Both the position numbers and the translations under genes were made by a program. The notes under the pieces were generated by a model, which was given only the letters and a program-made list of their open reading frames with translations, had not been told where the DNA came from and searched no databases. Positions 31,217 to 40,323 of a stretch of 64,000 nucleotides of DNA are shown here, piece by piece. The DNA comes from Pseudomonas extremaustralis. Lineage in GTDB: Bacteria > Pseudomonadota > Gammaproteobacteria > Pseudomonadales > Pseudomonadaceae. Location of the stretch: NCBI RefSeq assembly GCF_900102035.1, contig NZ_LT629689.1:6482501-6546500 (forward strand), written 5' to 3'. Position 1 is the first letter of the stretch. Each line of letters begins with the position of its first letter.

Positions 31217-32037
31217 TGGCGAGCCTTACCGACGTACTGAAGCAGGTCGCGGCTCAGATTGCGGCCTTGGTCTACACGAGCGGAACGGGGCAGCCAAGCG
31301 TTGCCGGGTTCCCGATCCGGGTTTACCCGGGCTGGCCTGTGCCCGAACAACTTGAGGCCGACCTGGGCGCCGGGATTGCGCACATCAGCGTTTACCCGCA
31401 CGGCAAGGACAGAAGCACAACTCGCTACCTGGGCCGCTCATGGATTCCGCTGACGGCACCGGTCCACACGCTGACCATGACCGTCGCTGGGTCGACTGTG
31501 ACCCTCTCCGGCACGATCAGCGCCCAGAACATCATGATCAACCTGAACGGCACCAGCTATGTCTATGCCGTGCAGCAGTCGGACACGCTCACGAGTGCAG
31601 CCACTGCGCTTGCGTATCTGATCCCGGGCGCGACCAGCTCGGGACCGGTTATCACGCTCACAGGGGCTCATGCGGTCCTGGCCAGAGTCGGCGGCTTCGG
31701 CACGGCCTACAAGGAAACGAAGCGCCAGGAACAGTCAGTGCAGGTCATCGTCTGGGCCAACAGCCCTGCAGCGCGTGACGCAGTGGTCAGCCCGCTCGAC
31801 TCGGCCCTGTCCGACAGCAACAACATCTCTTTCGTCGACGGCTCGTTCGGCGTCATCCGCTCCAACGGCTCGCTGATGACCGACCAGCTCCAGAAGGCCG
31901 ATCTGTACCGGGTCGACCTGTTCTACATGATTGATTACGCAACAACGCAGACGATGCAAGCGGCCGAGGCCATTGCGCCGGTGCTGGAAATCGACAACGC
32001 CCAGACCGGGCTTCCTGAAATCATTCGAAACCCTTGA
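31216..32037 (+). CDS. Tail terminator-like protein with an inserted domain
   Basis: A 273-aa protein. The first ~65 residues and the last ~110 (ETKRQEQSVQVIVWANSPAA... ADLYRVDLFYMIDYATTQT) read like a phage tail-terminator/completion fold. Between them, ~75-155 forms a separate Ser/Thr/Val-rich beta domain (TLTMTVAGSTVTLSGTISAQ). Such insertions are seen in tail proteins with Ig-like decoration. Role is inferred from order, just before the sheath. Confidence 0.6.
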   Translation: MASLTDVLKQVAAQIAALVYTSGTGQPSVAGFPIRVYPGWPVPEQLEADLGAGIAHISVYPHGKDRSTTRYLGRSWIPLTAPVHTLTMTVAGSTVTLSGTISAQNIMINLNGTSYVYAVQQSDTLTSAATALAYLIPGATSSGPVITLTGAHAVLARVGGFGTAYKETKRQEQSVQVIVWANSPAARDAVVSPLDSALSDSNNISFVDGSFGVIRSNGSLMTDQLQKADLYRVDLFYMIDYATTQTMQAAEAIAPVLEIDNAQTGLPEIIRNP

Positions 32038-32045
32038 GGCCCGCT

Positions 32046-32243
32046 ATGGACTCCGATACCCCAGATACCCCAGTCGCTGCGCCGGCCCCAAAGGCTCAGG
32101 CAGCGACATCGCCGTACAAGCTGATTGTCAAGTTCGCCTTCGCTGACTATCAGGTCGGCCAAGAGATCTCCGACGCCGATGAGGTCGCCGCCGTACTGGC
32201 TGGCGACTGCGACGGCAAGGTCCTGAAAGTCGCCAACGCCTAA
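32046..32243 (+). CDS. Small tail protein
   Basis: A 65-aa protein beginning MDSDTPDTPVAAPAPKAQAA, an acidic Pro/Ala tail before a short beta domain (YKLIVKFAFADYQVGQEISD). The start at 32046 follows a GAGG motif. It precedes the sheath gene and has a terminator-like hairpin after it. Function unknown. Confidence 0.5.
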   Translation: MDSDTPDTPVAAPAPKAQAATSPYKLIVKFAFADYQVGQEISDADEVAAVLAGDCDGKVLKVANA

Positions 32244-32261
32244 CAAGCGAAACCCACACAC

Positions 32262-32289
32262 AAAAAGCCGCCCACTGAGGCGGCTTTTT
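32262..32289 (+). terminator. Hairpin before the sheath gene
   Basis: A5, GCCGCC, 6-nt loop, GGCGGC and T5. The AGGAGG of the sheath gene starts only seven bases later, so transcription must continue through it. Confidence 0.8.
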
Positions 32290-32304
32290 CATTAGGAGGA
32301 CGCC

Positions 32305-33864
32305 ATGCCCATTTACCCGGCAGGCAGCTTGAACACGGCGGCACTTCAGGCCCCGGATCTCTACATCCAGATCGTTCCACCGAAAACGCGCTACATCAAC
32401 GGCGTGGCCACTGACATCCTGGGCATCGTCGGCATTGCTGACTGGGGCCCAGTGAACAGCGCCACGCTGATTGGCTCGCCCGGTGATGCGTCGCAGAAGT
32501 TCGGTACTCAGACCGTGCGCAAGTACGACCTGTGCACCGCTATCGCCGTGTCGATCCAGACCGGAGCCTCGAACATCCGTGCCGTGCGGGTTACCGACGG
32601 CACCGATACCGCGGCGACCAGCACGCTCAAGGATACTGCCGCCGCAACTGGCGCTACCCTGACTGCGTACTACACCGGCACCCTGGGCAACTCGCTGAGC
32701 GCTACCCTGTCCACCGGTTCAGCCGCATCGAGCTGGAAGCTGACCATTTCGCTGCCAGGCGTGTCGCCCGAAGTGTTCGACAACATCACCGGCACCGGCC
32801 TGGGGCTGTGGCAGAACATCGTCAGCGCGGTCAACAACGGTCAATCCGGCATTCGCGGCGCGTCTCAGTTGGTCGTGGCCACCGTCGGCGCTACCACGCT
32901 GGCCCCGGTCGCGCTGACCCAGACCGTTGCGTTCACGTCGGGCACGTCGGGCAACACCACGTTGACTGACGCCGTGCTGGTTGGCGTGGACGGCGTTATC
33001 GGCTCGGCCCGCAAAGGCATGTACGCGCTGCGCGGCACCGGCGCCCAGGTCGCCAACTTGGTCGACGTCACCGAAAGCACCCAGTGGCCGACCATGCTGA
33101 CCTACGGCTTGTCCGAGGGCTGCTACATGGTCACCCAGGGCGTTGCCGGCGCTTCCTACACCACCGTCGCCACCGCGCTGACCACCGCCGGCTGTGACAG
33201 CTACGCTTTGAAGGTGCTGTCGGGTGACTGGGTGTACTGGCAGGACCAAGTGAACGGCCAGCAGCGCATGATCGCGCCGGCTACCTTCTCCGCCGCCAAG
33301 ATCGCAGCGCTGTCGCCGCACCAGAACGCCCTGAACAAGTCGATTACCAACGCGGTGTCGACTCAGCGCAACCTGGCTCAGCAGCCGTACAGCATTGCCG
33401 AAATCGGCGCGATCAACGCCGCGCGCCTGGACGTCATCACCAACCCATGCCCGGGCGGCAGCTACTTCGGCCATCGTTCCGGACTGAACTGCTCCAGCAA
33501 CTCGGCGGTGAACGGCGACAACTACACCCGGATGACGAACTTCATCTCGCTGACCATCGCGGCCTCGTTCGGCGGTGTGATCGGCCAGTTGCAGACCCCG
33601 GATGTGCGCCGGACCACCAAGTCGACCATGGAGAGCTTCCTCCAGAACCTGGTTGATCAGGGAATGATCGGCGACGTCAACGGCGGTGCGGCTTTCTCGG
33701 TACAGATCGATGCCGCAAACAACCCGGATTCGCGCGTTGCCCTGGGCTACATGCAGGCCGACGTGCAGGTCAAGTACCTGTCCGTGATCCGCTACTTCCT
33801 CGTCAACCTCGAAGCCGGCCAGTCCGTCTCGATCGTTGCCTCCGCCACCCCCCGCGCCGCGTAA
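32305..33864 (+). CDS. Contractile tail sheath protein
   Basis: A 519-aa sheath protein. The N-terminal region (ASLNT-type handshake, APDLYIQIVPPKTRYINGVA) and GIVGIADWGPVN match tail sheath proteins, with a variable Thr/Ala-rich outer domain at ~105-235. The C-terminal core has YFGHRSGLNCSSN, RMTNFISLTIAASFGGVIGQ and the terminal KYLSVIRYFLVNLEAGQ strand characteristic of sheaths. Its presence makes the virion a myovirus: the sheath contracts around the tube to drive DNA entry. Confidence 0.93.
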   Translation: MPIYPAGSLNTAALQAPDLYIQIVPPKTRYINGVATDILGIVGIADWGPVNSATLIGSPGDASQKFGTQTVRKYDLCTAIAVSIQTGASNIRAVRVTDGTDTAATSTLKDTAAATGATLTAYYTGTLGNSLSATLSTGSAASSWKLTISLPGVSPEVFDNITGTGLGLWQNIVSAVNNGQSGIRGASQLVVATVGATTLAPVALTQTVAFTSGTSGNTTLTDAVLVGVDGVIGSARKGMYALRGTGAQVANLVDVTESTQWPTMLTYGLSEGCYMVTQGVAGASYTTVATALTTAGCDSYALKVLSGDWVYWQDQVNGQQRMIAPATFSAAKIAALSPHQNALNKSITNAVSTQRNLAQQPYSIAEIGAINAARLDVITNPCPGGSYFGHRSGLNCSSNSAVNGDNYTRMTNFISLTIAASFGGVIGQLQTPDVRRTTKSTMESFLQNLVDQGMIGDVNGGAAFSVQIDAANNPDSRVALGYMQADVQVKYLSVIRYFLVNLEAGQSVSIVASATPRAA

Positions 33865-33882
33865 GCGACGAACCACTATCAA

Positions 33883-33905
33883 GCCCGGCCTAGCGCCGGG
33901 TTTTT
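33883..33905 (+). terminator. Hairpin between sheath and tube genes
   Basis: CCCGGC/GCCGGG with a 5-nt loop and T5, placed eight bases before the ribosome site of the tail-tube gene. Confidence 0.75.
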
Positions 33906-33920
33906 CGTTTGGAGAACGCC

Positions 33921-34349
33921 ATGCAAGGTGGATACAACACGGGGAAAGACGTCGCGATCGACATCAATACCCCCAATGGCCCGATCAGGCTGAGCAAGAT
34001 CATGTCCTTCGATTCGAAACCGAAGGTCACCAACCAGGAAATTACACCGCTCAACGGCCAAACCGATGAGCTGATGATCCCTAAAGGCTGGACCGGCACC
34101 TTCGAGGCTGAGCGCGTCGATTCGACCCTCGATGACTGGTGGGCCCAGTTCGAAAGCGACTACTACAACGGTGTAAACCAGAACCCGGCAACGATCACTG
34201 AAACCATTCAGGAGGTCAGCGGCGGACAGACCGTGTGGCGCTATACCAACGTGATCCTGAAACTTGAGGATGCCGGCAAGAAGGAGGGCGACAAGACGAT
34301 CCGTCAGTCGATGTCCTTCACCGCCCGCCGTCGTCAAAAAGTTTCCTAA
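33921..34349 (+). CDS. Tail tube protein
   Basis: A 142-aa protein with a beta-rich tube fold: DVAIDINTPNGPIRLSKIMS, then ITPLNGQTDELMIPKGWTGT and a C-terminal RQSMSFTARRRQKVS. Length and place directly after the sheath are those of phage tail tubes. GGAG before the ATG at 33921 sets the start, leaving four extra codons upstream unused. Confidence 0.85.
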   Translation: MQGGYNTGKDVAIDINTPNGPIRLSKIMSFDSKPKVTNQEITPLNGQTDELMIPKGWTGTFEAERVDSTLDDWWAQFESDYYNGVNQNPATITETIQEVSGGQTVWRYTNVILKLEDAGKKEGDKTIRQSMSFTARRRQKVS

Positions 34350-34438
34350 CCCCGTTTGCATGGCAGCCCGGCAGGGCGCGGGACTCGTCACCCCGCACGC
34401 CATGCTCCTTGACGACTCACTGACCAGAGGTTTTGCCC

Positions 34439-34846
34439 ATGGCTACCGTAAAAGTTACCGAATCTGCTGCGCCGGTCCACGTTGACCAGAAACCCAAATT
34501 CACCACCATCCACGACAGTCTGGGCCGCACCATTCAGCTCCGAAAGTTGGGCCCGCTGGAACAGGGTCGTATCGTGATGGCTGTCGGCGGCGAAATTGCC
34601 GGTAACCAGACCTACATGTCGGGCTTCGCGCTGCCGGCCGCTATGGTCGTCTACATCGACGACGTCGGTTTTGGTCTGCCGCAGACCAACAAGCAGATCG
34701 AAGCCGTGCTGCAGGAGTTGGGCGAAGAGGGCATGAACGCCATCAACGAGCACTTCGAAGAAAAGTACAAGGCCGCCCAGGCTGAAGCCGAGGCCAAAGC
34801 ACTCAAGGAAGGGCTTAACGCCGAGCAGGCCGCAGCAAAAAACTAG
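34439..34846 (+). CDS. Tail assembly chaperone, short form
   Basis: A 135-aa protein that should coat the tape measure during tail assembly (gpG-like). The core DSLGRTIQLRKLGPLEQGRI and the helical C-terminus EEKYKAAQAEAEAKALKEGL are visible. It ends in the slippery sequence A AAA AAC followed by TAG. The start uses AGAGG before 34439. Confidence 0.8.
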   Translation: MATVKVTESAAPVHVDQKPKFTTIHDSLGRTIQLRKLGPLEQGRIVMAVGGEIAGNQTYMSGFALPAAMVVYIDDVGFGLPQTNKQIEAVLQELGEEGMNAINEHFEEKYKAAQAEAEAKALKEGLNAEQAAAKN

Positions 34847-35028
34847 CAACGAACCCCGAGTTTCGCCGGGATTGTTGGCTGGTGAAAAACGGGGTTCCGT
34901 TCGATCGCCTGTTCGAATGCGGCCCGCTGGAAGACTACGAGCGCTTCGCCTTCTCCATCCTGTTCTCGGACTTTGAGGGTGCTGGCGTCTTCAACTGGCA
35001 CACCATGCAGTTCGACAAGAAGGATTGA
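34843..35028 (+). CDS. -1 frameshift extension of the tail chaperone
   Basis: At 34837..34843 the heptamer A AAA AAC lies in the zero frame just before the TAG. A -1 slip continues 61 codons to a TGA at 35026..35028, giving a 196-aa fusion (extension begins LATNPEFRRDCWLVKNG and holds ERFAFSILFSDFEGAG). Two chaperone forms from a -1 slip are known for many tailed phages (lambda G/GT, P2 E/E'). The hairpin-forming sequence just 3' of the site (CCCCGAGTTTCGCCGGG region) could stimulate it. Confidence 0.88.
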   Translation, partial: LATNPEFRRDCWLVKNGVPFDRLFECGPLEDYERFAFSILFSDFEGAGVFNWHTMQFDKKD

Positions 35029-35031
35029 GCC

Positions 35032-35517
35032 ATGGAGTTCAAAGACCTGGGCAGCCTAGCGCTGCATATGGCCGGGCAAGAGGTGGCATTGCTTGCCAGT
35101 CTGCATGCTGGGCTTGAGAAGTGCGCCGTGCGCGTTGAGCAGACCGCAAAAGCAGAGATCGGCCACTATCAGGCAGGTATTGGCCCATTCCCGGCCTGGG
35201 CCGAGTTGGCCGAGTCTACGGAAGAGCACAAGGCGAAGATGGGCTACCCGGCCGACTCCCCGCTGCTCGCCAGCGGCGAAATGCAGGGAAGCGTTGCGCA
35301 CACCACGGGCATCTTGGAAGCCGTCATCGGCTCAACCGACCCGAAGATGGTCTATCACGAGTTCGGCACACCAAAAATGCCGGCGCGCCCAGTGATGGGG
35401 CCGGCACTTCTGACAAACAAGGAGTTCATCCGCCGCACGCTGGGTGCTGCGACGGTGGCGGGGCTTATCGGCGGGCAGGCGATCCACGCATCACTGGGGT
35501 ACGACGGAAAAATTTAG
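35032..35517 (+). CDS. Tail-completion / HK97 gp10-like protein
   Basis: A 161-aa protein. The motif EFGTPKMPARPVMGPALLTN is typical of HK97 gp10-type and virion-morphogenesis proteins that join the tail end. Helical N-terminus (SLALHMAGQEVALLASLHAG). Its stop overlaps that of the leftward moron gene. Confidence 0.7.
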   Translation: MEFKDLGSLALHMAGQEVALLASLHAGLEKCAVRVEQTAKAEIGHYQAGIGPFPAWAELAESTEEHKAKMGYPADSPLLASGEMQGSVAHTTGILEAVIGSTDPKMVYHEFGTPKMPARPVMGPALLTNKEFIRRTLGAATVAGLIGGQAIHASLGYDGKI

Positions 35518-35981
35518 CGCTTATTTAGGAAGCCCTTAGGCATCCAAAAAGCGTTCTTTCCCTGAGTCGAAACCCAGATTGAATGGGAGTCCTCTGGGTT
35601 ATTCATAATCAATACGTTCTGCTTGTTTTTGCCTATCTCGCACCTTTGAAGCGCCTCGTCAAAAGTTGAAACTTTTGCCCTGGATCGCAACGTGGCGATT
35701 AGCTCGCCATTCTCACCCTCAAGCTCTGGATCCCCAGTCTCTGGCGAGATGTTTGGCAGCTTCCCAGTTAGCTGATACATAACGGACGCAATACCAATTG
35801 CTGTGTTTGTGTATTCAGAAAGCTCTCTAGTCTGGCAAGCGTAGAAAAAATCACTTTTTGTCGAGTATGTGACTGCTTTATCGCCGGGGTTGCATGTTGC
35901 GACCAGGCAAGTCTTGCTCATATCCGCAGCGCTAGCCATTGAAGCGGCAGTTATAGACAGCAGAAAAATCCATTTATTCAT
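35514..35981 (-). CDS. Secreted moron protein
   Basis: A 155-aa protein reading against the tail genes. MNKWIFLLSITAASMASA is a signal peptide with an ASA|AD cleavage site. The mature part has four Cys (CLVATC, ACQTRE and RCEIGK), suggesting disulfides, and an acidic middle. It is made from its own or a shared leftward promoter and is probably expressed in the lysogen. The base composition is visibly lower in GC than the flanking genes. No family is recognised; possible roles are envelope modification or superinfection exclusion. Confidence 0.6.
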   Translation of the reverse strand: MNKWIFLLSITAASMASAADMSKTCLVATCNPGDKAVTYSTKSDFFYACQTRELSEYTNTAIGIASVMYQLTGKLPNISPETGDPELEGENGELIATLRSRAKVSTFDEALQRCEIGKNKQNVLIMNNPEDSHSIWVSTQGKNAFWMPKGFLNKR

Positions 35982-35984
35982 AGT

Positions 35985-36182
35985 TCACCCGAAAAGGACT
36001 GAGTACAGGACGACGGCGACCACCGCCAGTGCGCCGCCAGCAAAGACCATCACCAAGCTGCTGAGCGTGAACACGAGTAGGCCCGTCTGGATGCCCATTC
36101 CCTGACGCCTCGGCGCATCCACCGCATCCATATCCTGAATCCGGCCATTCACCCACTGATACGTGCGCTGATTATTTGCCAT
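35985..36182 (-). CDS. Small membrane moron protein
   Basis: A 65-aa protein: a polar N-terminus (MANNQRTYQWVNGRIQDMDA) and a long hydrophobic stretch (GLLVFTLSSLVMVFAGGALA and beyond), enough for one long or two short transmembrane helices. It ends three bases before the secreted protein gene, so the two form an operon. The start codon is 31 bp from the divergent tape-measure start; a CATAAT lies at 36217..36212 on this strand. Confidence 0.5.
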   Translation of the reverse strand: MANNQRTYQWVNGRIQDMDAVDAPRRQGMGIQTGLLVFTLSSLVMVFAGGALAVVAVVLYSVLFG

Positions 36183-36213
36183 GTGATCCAACACCACAAA
36201 AGGAAAGCTCATT

Positions 36214-38229
36214 ATGGCATTTGAGGCGTATTCCGTCGCCGTCAAGCTGTCGCTGATCAACCACGTCAGTGCTGGCATGGCCATGATCAGCAAGAGCCTG
36301 GCCTCTACCGGTGGTGACGTCGACAAGCTGAATGCAAAGCTGGCCTCGATCGGTAAGCAGGGCGCAATCGGCGCCGCGATGTTCGCCGGCGGCCTGGGCT
36401 TGGCCTCGATGCTCAAGGGGCCGCTCGACGAAGCGAAGAAATTCCAAAACGAGACGGAGCGCTTCCGATCCCTTGGCCTGGGCGACAAGGTCACCGCCGA
36501 CGCGGTGAAGTTCGCCAGCGGTATGAACACCTACGGCACCAGCATTCGCGAAAACCTCGGTCTGCTGCGTGACGCTCAGACGGTATTCGGCGACTTCCAC
36601 GAAGCGCAGATGGTGACCCCGCTCCTGGCGAAGATGAAATTCGCCAACGCCGCGCTGTACGGCGATGAAGGCGGCGCCATGAAAGACCGAGCCTTCATGG
36701 ACATGCTGAAGGTCATCGAGATGCGCGGCGGCCTGTCCAGCCAGGAAGCATTCACCAACCAAGCCAACATGGTCCAGCGCGTACAGACCGCAACCGGCGG
36801 CCGGGTAGGGGCCAACGAGTACCTGAACTTCATCAAAACCGGTGGCGTTGCTGCCAAAGGTATGAAGGATGAAAACTTCTACTACGCCATGGAGCCGCTG
36901 ATCCAGGAGATGGGCGGCAACCGCGTAGGTACGGGCCTGATGTCGGCCTATCAGAACTTGGTGCAGGGCCGAACCACCCAGCGCGCCGCCAACGAGCTGA
37001 TGCGCATCGGCATGCTCAATCCGAAGATGGTCGACTACGACAAGGTCGGCAACATCAAGCAGATCAAGCCCGGCGCCGTGTCGGGTAGCGACATCATGAT
37101 CTCTGACCCTATGAAGTGGATGCAGACGGTCATGCTGCCTGCGTTTGCAAGCAAGGGGATCACTGACAAGCAGGCGATCCTCAACGAAATCGGCGCTATC
37201 TTCACTAACCGCACCGCCTCACAGCTCTATTCGACGATGTACCTGCAACAGGCGAACATCGCGAAGAACTTCAAGCTGAACAGCGGCGCTGCGGGCATTG
37301 ATGAACTTGATGCGAACGCTAAAAAGACGCTTACCGGCAAGCTGATTGAGCTGGACAAGAAGTGGCTCGACCTGCAGCTCAAGCTCGGCGACGTGATCCT
37401 CCCGCTGGCTATCAGGGCCGTGGATGGTCTCAATAACGCCATCAAGAACCTGACCGTCTGGATCGACGCCAACCCCAGCAAGGTCAAGGCGCTGACATAC
37501 GCCTTCATGGGGCTGTCGGCATTCCTGATCACCGGCGGCCTGATCAATATGATCATCGCCGCCGGGCGCGGGTTCTGGCTGCTGGCCAAAGCACTGATAT
37601 TTGTCGGGACTGGTGGTCTTGCCCCACTCATTCCCTGGATAGCCAGAATGGCGACCTATCTCGTAATGGGGGCGACCGGCTTTGCAAAGTTCCTTTTGGT
37701 TGCAGGTCGATTCCTGCTCCTTAACCCGATCGGCCTAGTCATCACCGCTATCGCCGCCGCCGCCTTCCTGCTCTGGAACAACTGGTCGGAGATCAGTGGC
37801 GCGCTGAAGCTGATGTGGAGCGACATGAAGACCGGCTTCATCCAGCTATTCCATGGCGACATCGGCGGGGCGTTCAAGTCCTTCGCGCTGGTGTTCCTGA
37901 CCGGCTGGCAGACGATCTTCAACACGCTAATCGCTGGGGCGAACACCATCCTGCCAGCGTCGATGCAGATCTCGAAGACCACGTTCGCCGACGAGTACAG
38001 AAAAACTGTGCCCGGGGCTGCCCAGCTTGTCGCCCCAGTCCCAGCCAAGGATTACAGCAAGGACCCAATCATTGTGCAGATGAACATGGACGGAAAGCGC
38101 GTGGCTGAGGTGGTGGTTGACCGAATGACCAAGTCTGCAACCAAGCCGCGCACCGGCACCCAGGGCTTTGACCCGACTCGCAGCATGTTGATGCCTGGAA
38201 CCCCAAGCACAGCACTACCAAGGGGATAA
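36214..38229 (+). CDS. Tape measure protein
   Basis: A 671-aa protein that sets tail length and probably enters the host membrane. Features are an N-terminal helical region with AAMFAGGLGLASMLKGPLDE, a long helical middle, and hydrophobic segments at about 420-530 (YAFMGLSAFLITGGLINMII and LNPIGLVITAIAAAAFLLWN). The length implies a short contractile tail. Start at 36214 follows AAAGGAAAG. Confidence 0.85.
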   Translation: MAFEAYSVAVKLSLINHVSAGMAMISKSLASTGGDVDKLNAKLASIGKQGAIGAAMFAGGLGLASMLKGPLDEAKKFQNETERFRSLGLGDKVTADAVKFASGMNTYGTSIRENLGLLRDAQTVFGDFHEAQMVTPLLAKMKFANAALYGDEGGAMKDRAFMDMLKVIEMRGGLSSQEAFTNQANMVQRVQTATGGRVGANEYLNFIKTGGVAAKGMKDENFYYAMEPLIQEMGGNRVGTGLMSAYQNLVQGRTTQRAANELMRIGMLNPKMVDYDKVGNIKQIKPGAVSGSDIMISDPMKWMQTVMLPAFASKGITDKQAILNEIGAIFTNRTASQLYSTMYLQQANIAKNFKLNSGAAGIDELDANAKKTLTGKLIELDKKWLDLQLKLGDVILPLAIRAVDGLNNAIKNLTVWIDANPSKVKALTYAFMGLSAFLITGGLINMIIAAGRGFWLLAKALIFVGTGGLAPLIPWIARMATYLVMGATGFAKFLLVAGRFLLLNPIGLVITAIAAAAFLLWNNWSEISGALKLMWSDMKTGFIQLFHGDIGGAFKSFALVFLTGWQTIFNTLIAGANTILPASMQISKTTFADEYRKTVPGAAQLVAPVPAKDYSKDPIIVQMNMDGKRVAEVVVDRMTKSATKPRTGTQGFDPTRSMLMPGTPSTALPRG

Positions 38230-38232
38230 CCG

Positions 38233-39216
38233 ATGAGTCTCACAACCTTCCTGGACAACTTCGCCCCAGGTGGGGACCCGTTCGCCACGCGCTTGATTGT
38301 GGGCGACGTGGAGTTCACCGGGCTTGAGGTTCCAGAGTCGGTCACGATTGGCGCCAAGCAGCAGATGGTTGTTCACAAGCTGGTGGGCGGGAAGCGAATC
38401 GTCGACGTGCTTGGGGTCGACTACGACAACCTGTCGTGGTCTGGCTGGATGACCGGCGCGACGGCAGGGGAGCGGGTGACCGCACTCGAAACCCTGCGCG
38501 ACGTCGGCGCACCGCTGGCCTTCAGCATCGACGGCTACTACTTCAGCGTGCTGATCCAGTCGTTCAACCAGCGCTTTGAGCACGTCTACCGCCGCTTCTA
38601 CAGCATCGACCTGCTCATTGTGTCGAGCCTCGACACGCCAGTCACCGAGAACGCCCTGGCCGGCACGCTCGACAACCTGATCAACAGCGACGTCGGCGAA
38701 TCGCTCGGCCTGGCCAGCATCATCAATTCCAGCGCCGTGACAACTGCCATCGATACCGTGAAGAGCGCGGTGTCGCAGGTCCAGGGGTTCGCCAACGCGA
38801 CAATCGACACCGTGCAAACGGTGATCCGGCCGCTGGTGGCCGCCCAGGCGATTGTCCAGTCCGTGATTGCACAGGTTGGGGCGTCAGTGAACGACATCAC
38901 AACCCTCGGCGGCCTGGTGCCGGGCAACCCGGTAGCGCGCGCCGCCAACAACGTACTGCGCCAGAGCGCCGCCCTGACCCAGCTCGCGCCGCTCTATCAG
39001 ATGCAGAGCGTGCTGGACAGGATGCAGAAGAACGTCCTGTCCGGGCCACTGGCAAACGGCACGTCGAGCGTCACGACCAGCAACAGCAGCCTGCAAAAAG
39101 TCGCAGCCGACGCCTACGGCGACCAGTCCCGTTGGACCGAGATCGCCGCGGCGAACAGCATCACCGACCCGCGCCTCGACGGCATCCAGACCATCAAAAT
39201 CCCAGTAGGTGAATAA
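38233..39216 (+). CDS. LysM-containing baseplate/tail protein
   Basis: A 327-aa protein after the tape measure. The N-terminal ~115 residues form a domain with TRLIVGDVEFTGLEVPESVT and SGWMTGATAGERV. The middle is helical. The C-terminal ~50 residues (SSLQKVAADAYGDQSRWTEI... IKIP) form a LysM-like peptidoglycan-binding module, as in gp53-type baseplate parts. It should sit at the baseplate hub and contact the cell wall. Confidence 0.75.
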   Translation: MSLTTFLDNFAPGGDPFATRLIVGDVEFTGLEVPESVTIGAKQQMVVHKLVGGKRIVDVLGVDYDNLSWSGWMTGATAGERVTALETLRDVGAPLAFSIDGYYFSVLIQSFNQRFEHVYRRFYSIDLLIVSSLDTPVTENALAGTLDNLINSDVGESLGLASIINSSAVTTAIDTVKSAVSQVQGFANATIDTVQTVIRPLVAAQAIVQSVIAQVGASVNDITTLGGLVPGNPVARAANNVLRQSAALTQLAPLYQMQSVLDRMQKNVLSGPLANGTSSVTTSNSSLQKVAADAYGDQSRWTEIAAANSITDPRLDGIQTIKIPVGE

Positions 39217-40323
39217 GTGGACCTGAATACCAAGGAGACGGAGCAACTCGTCCGGCAGGTGGTCGGCCGCCTGCTCCTGAACGGTGTCCATGTGCCGTTC
39301 TACTCGTTCGACGTCGACAGCAACGCCTTCTACTCAGCCGATACTTTCTCGGCCGTGCTGGTGATGAGTGATTTGCCAGCACCCTACAACACCATGAGTT
39401 GGTGGGGCTCGCAGACCTCGATTGACATCTCGATCTGGGCCGGCCTGATCAATCAGGGGACGCAGGACTGGAAGGAGCTAATCGTCGGCGCCGTGGATCA
39501 CCTTTCAATCCATCCTGCGAAATTTGAAGTAAATATCAGCGGCCGGGACTACACAAGCCGCTTCATCGATCACAAGACCAACGAGAAATTCGCAAACCTG
39601 ACCACAAGTCAGGTGGCCACGTTGCTGGCCACGCGCCGCGGGCTAACCCCAGTTGTAACCGCAACGACTACCCAGGTCGGAGGGATTACGAAGTGGGACC
39701 ATGTGCATGTGAGCGATGAGCGCACTGAGTGGGACCTTCTGGCCTACTTGGCTGGGATTGATGGGTTTCAAGTCTATGTGGCGGGCAACGAGCTGCACTA
39801 CGAGCCATCACTTGACCCACAGACATCCGATCAGTACGTGATCCGCTGGGTGCAGCCGGATGCCTACCACTATCCGCAATCGAATACGGCCGACGACATT
39901 ACTTTTGAGCGCGACCTCACCCTGGCGCTCGGCGTAACGGTGCAGGTCATCTCCTACAAAGGCGGGAAGGTGGTCAAGTCCACCTACCCGAACAACTCGG
40001 CAAAGGGTATTGCCCCAGGTCAATCCACGTCGAAGCGCCAAGTCTACGAGATCAAGCGCAACGGCCTGGATAAAGCCCAGGCAACACAGTTGGCCCAGAA
40101 GATCCACAAGCAGATCACCGACCACGAAATGCGCATGTCCTGCTCGATGCCGGGCGACAACCTGCTCATGCCGAACACCATCGTGCGCCAGGAAGGCACG
40201 GGCTCGGGGTTTGATCAGCTCTATTACGTCGACGCCGTGCGCCGATCGATGAGCTTTGACGCTGGCTACACGATGAGCCTGACCGCCAAGAACCATAACC
40301 CCAACTCACTGGTGCAGCCATGA
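39217..40323 (+). CDS. Baseplate hub protein (gpD/gp27-like)
   Basis: A 368-aa protein with a GTG start right after the upstream stop. SWWGSQTSIDISIWAGL and DHLSIHPAKFEVNISGRDYT followed by TTSQVATLLATRRGLTPVVT fit the late-control D/gp27 hub family, which joins tube and spike. The next gene codes for the spike and is ATGA-coupled. Confidence 0.8.
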   Translation: MDLNTKETEQLVRQVVGRLLLNGVHVPFYSFDVDSNAFYSADTFSAVLVMSDLPAPYNTMSWWGSQTSIDISIWAGLINQGTQDWKELIVGAVDHLSIHPAKFEVNISGRDYTSRFIDHKTNEKFANLTTSQVATLLATRRGLTPVVTATTTQVGGITKWDHVHVSDERTEWDLLAYLAGIDGFQVYVAGNELHYEPSLDPQTSDQYVIRWVQPDAYHYPQSNTADDITFERDLTLALGVTVQVISYKGGKVVKSTYPNNSAKGIAPGQSTSKRQVYEIKRNGLDKAQATQLAQKIHKQITDHEMRMSCSMPGDNLLMPNTIVRQEGTGSGFDQLYYVDAVRRSMSFDAGYTMSLTAKNHNPNSLVQP

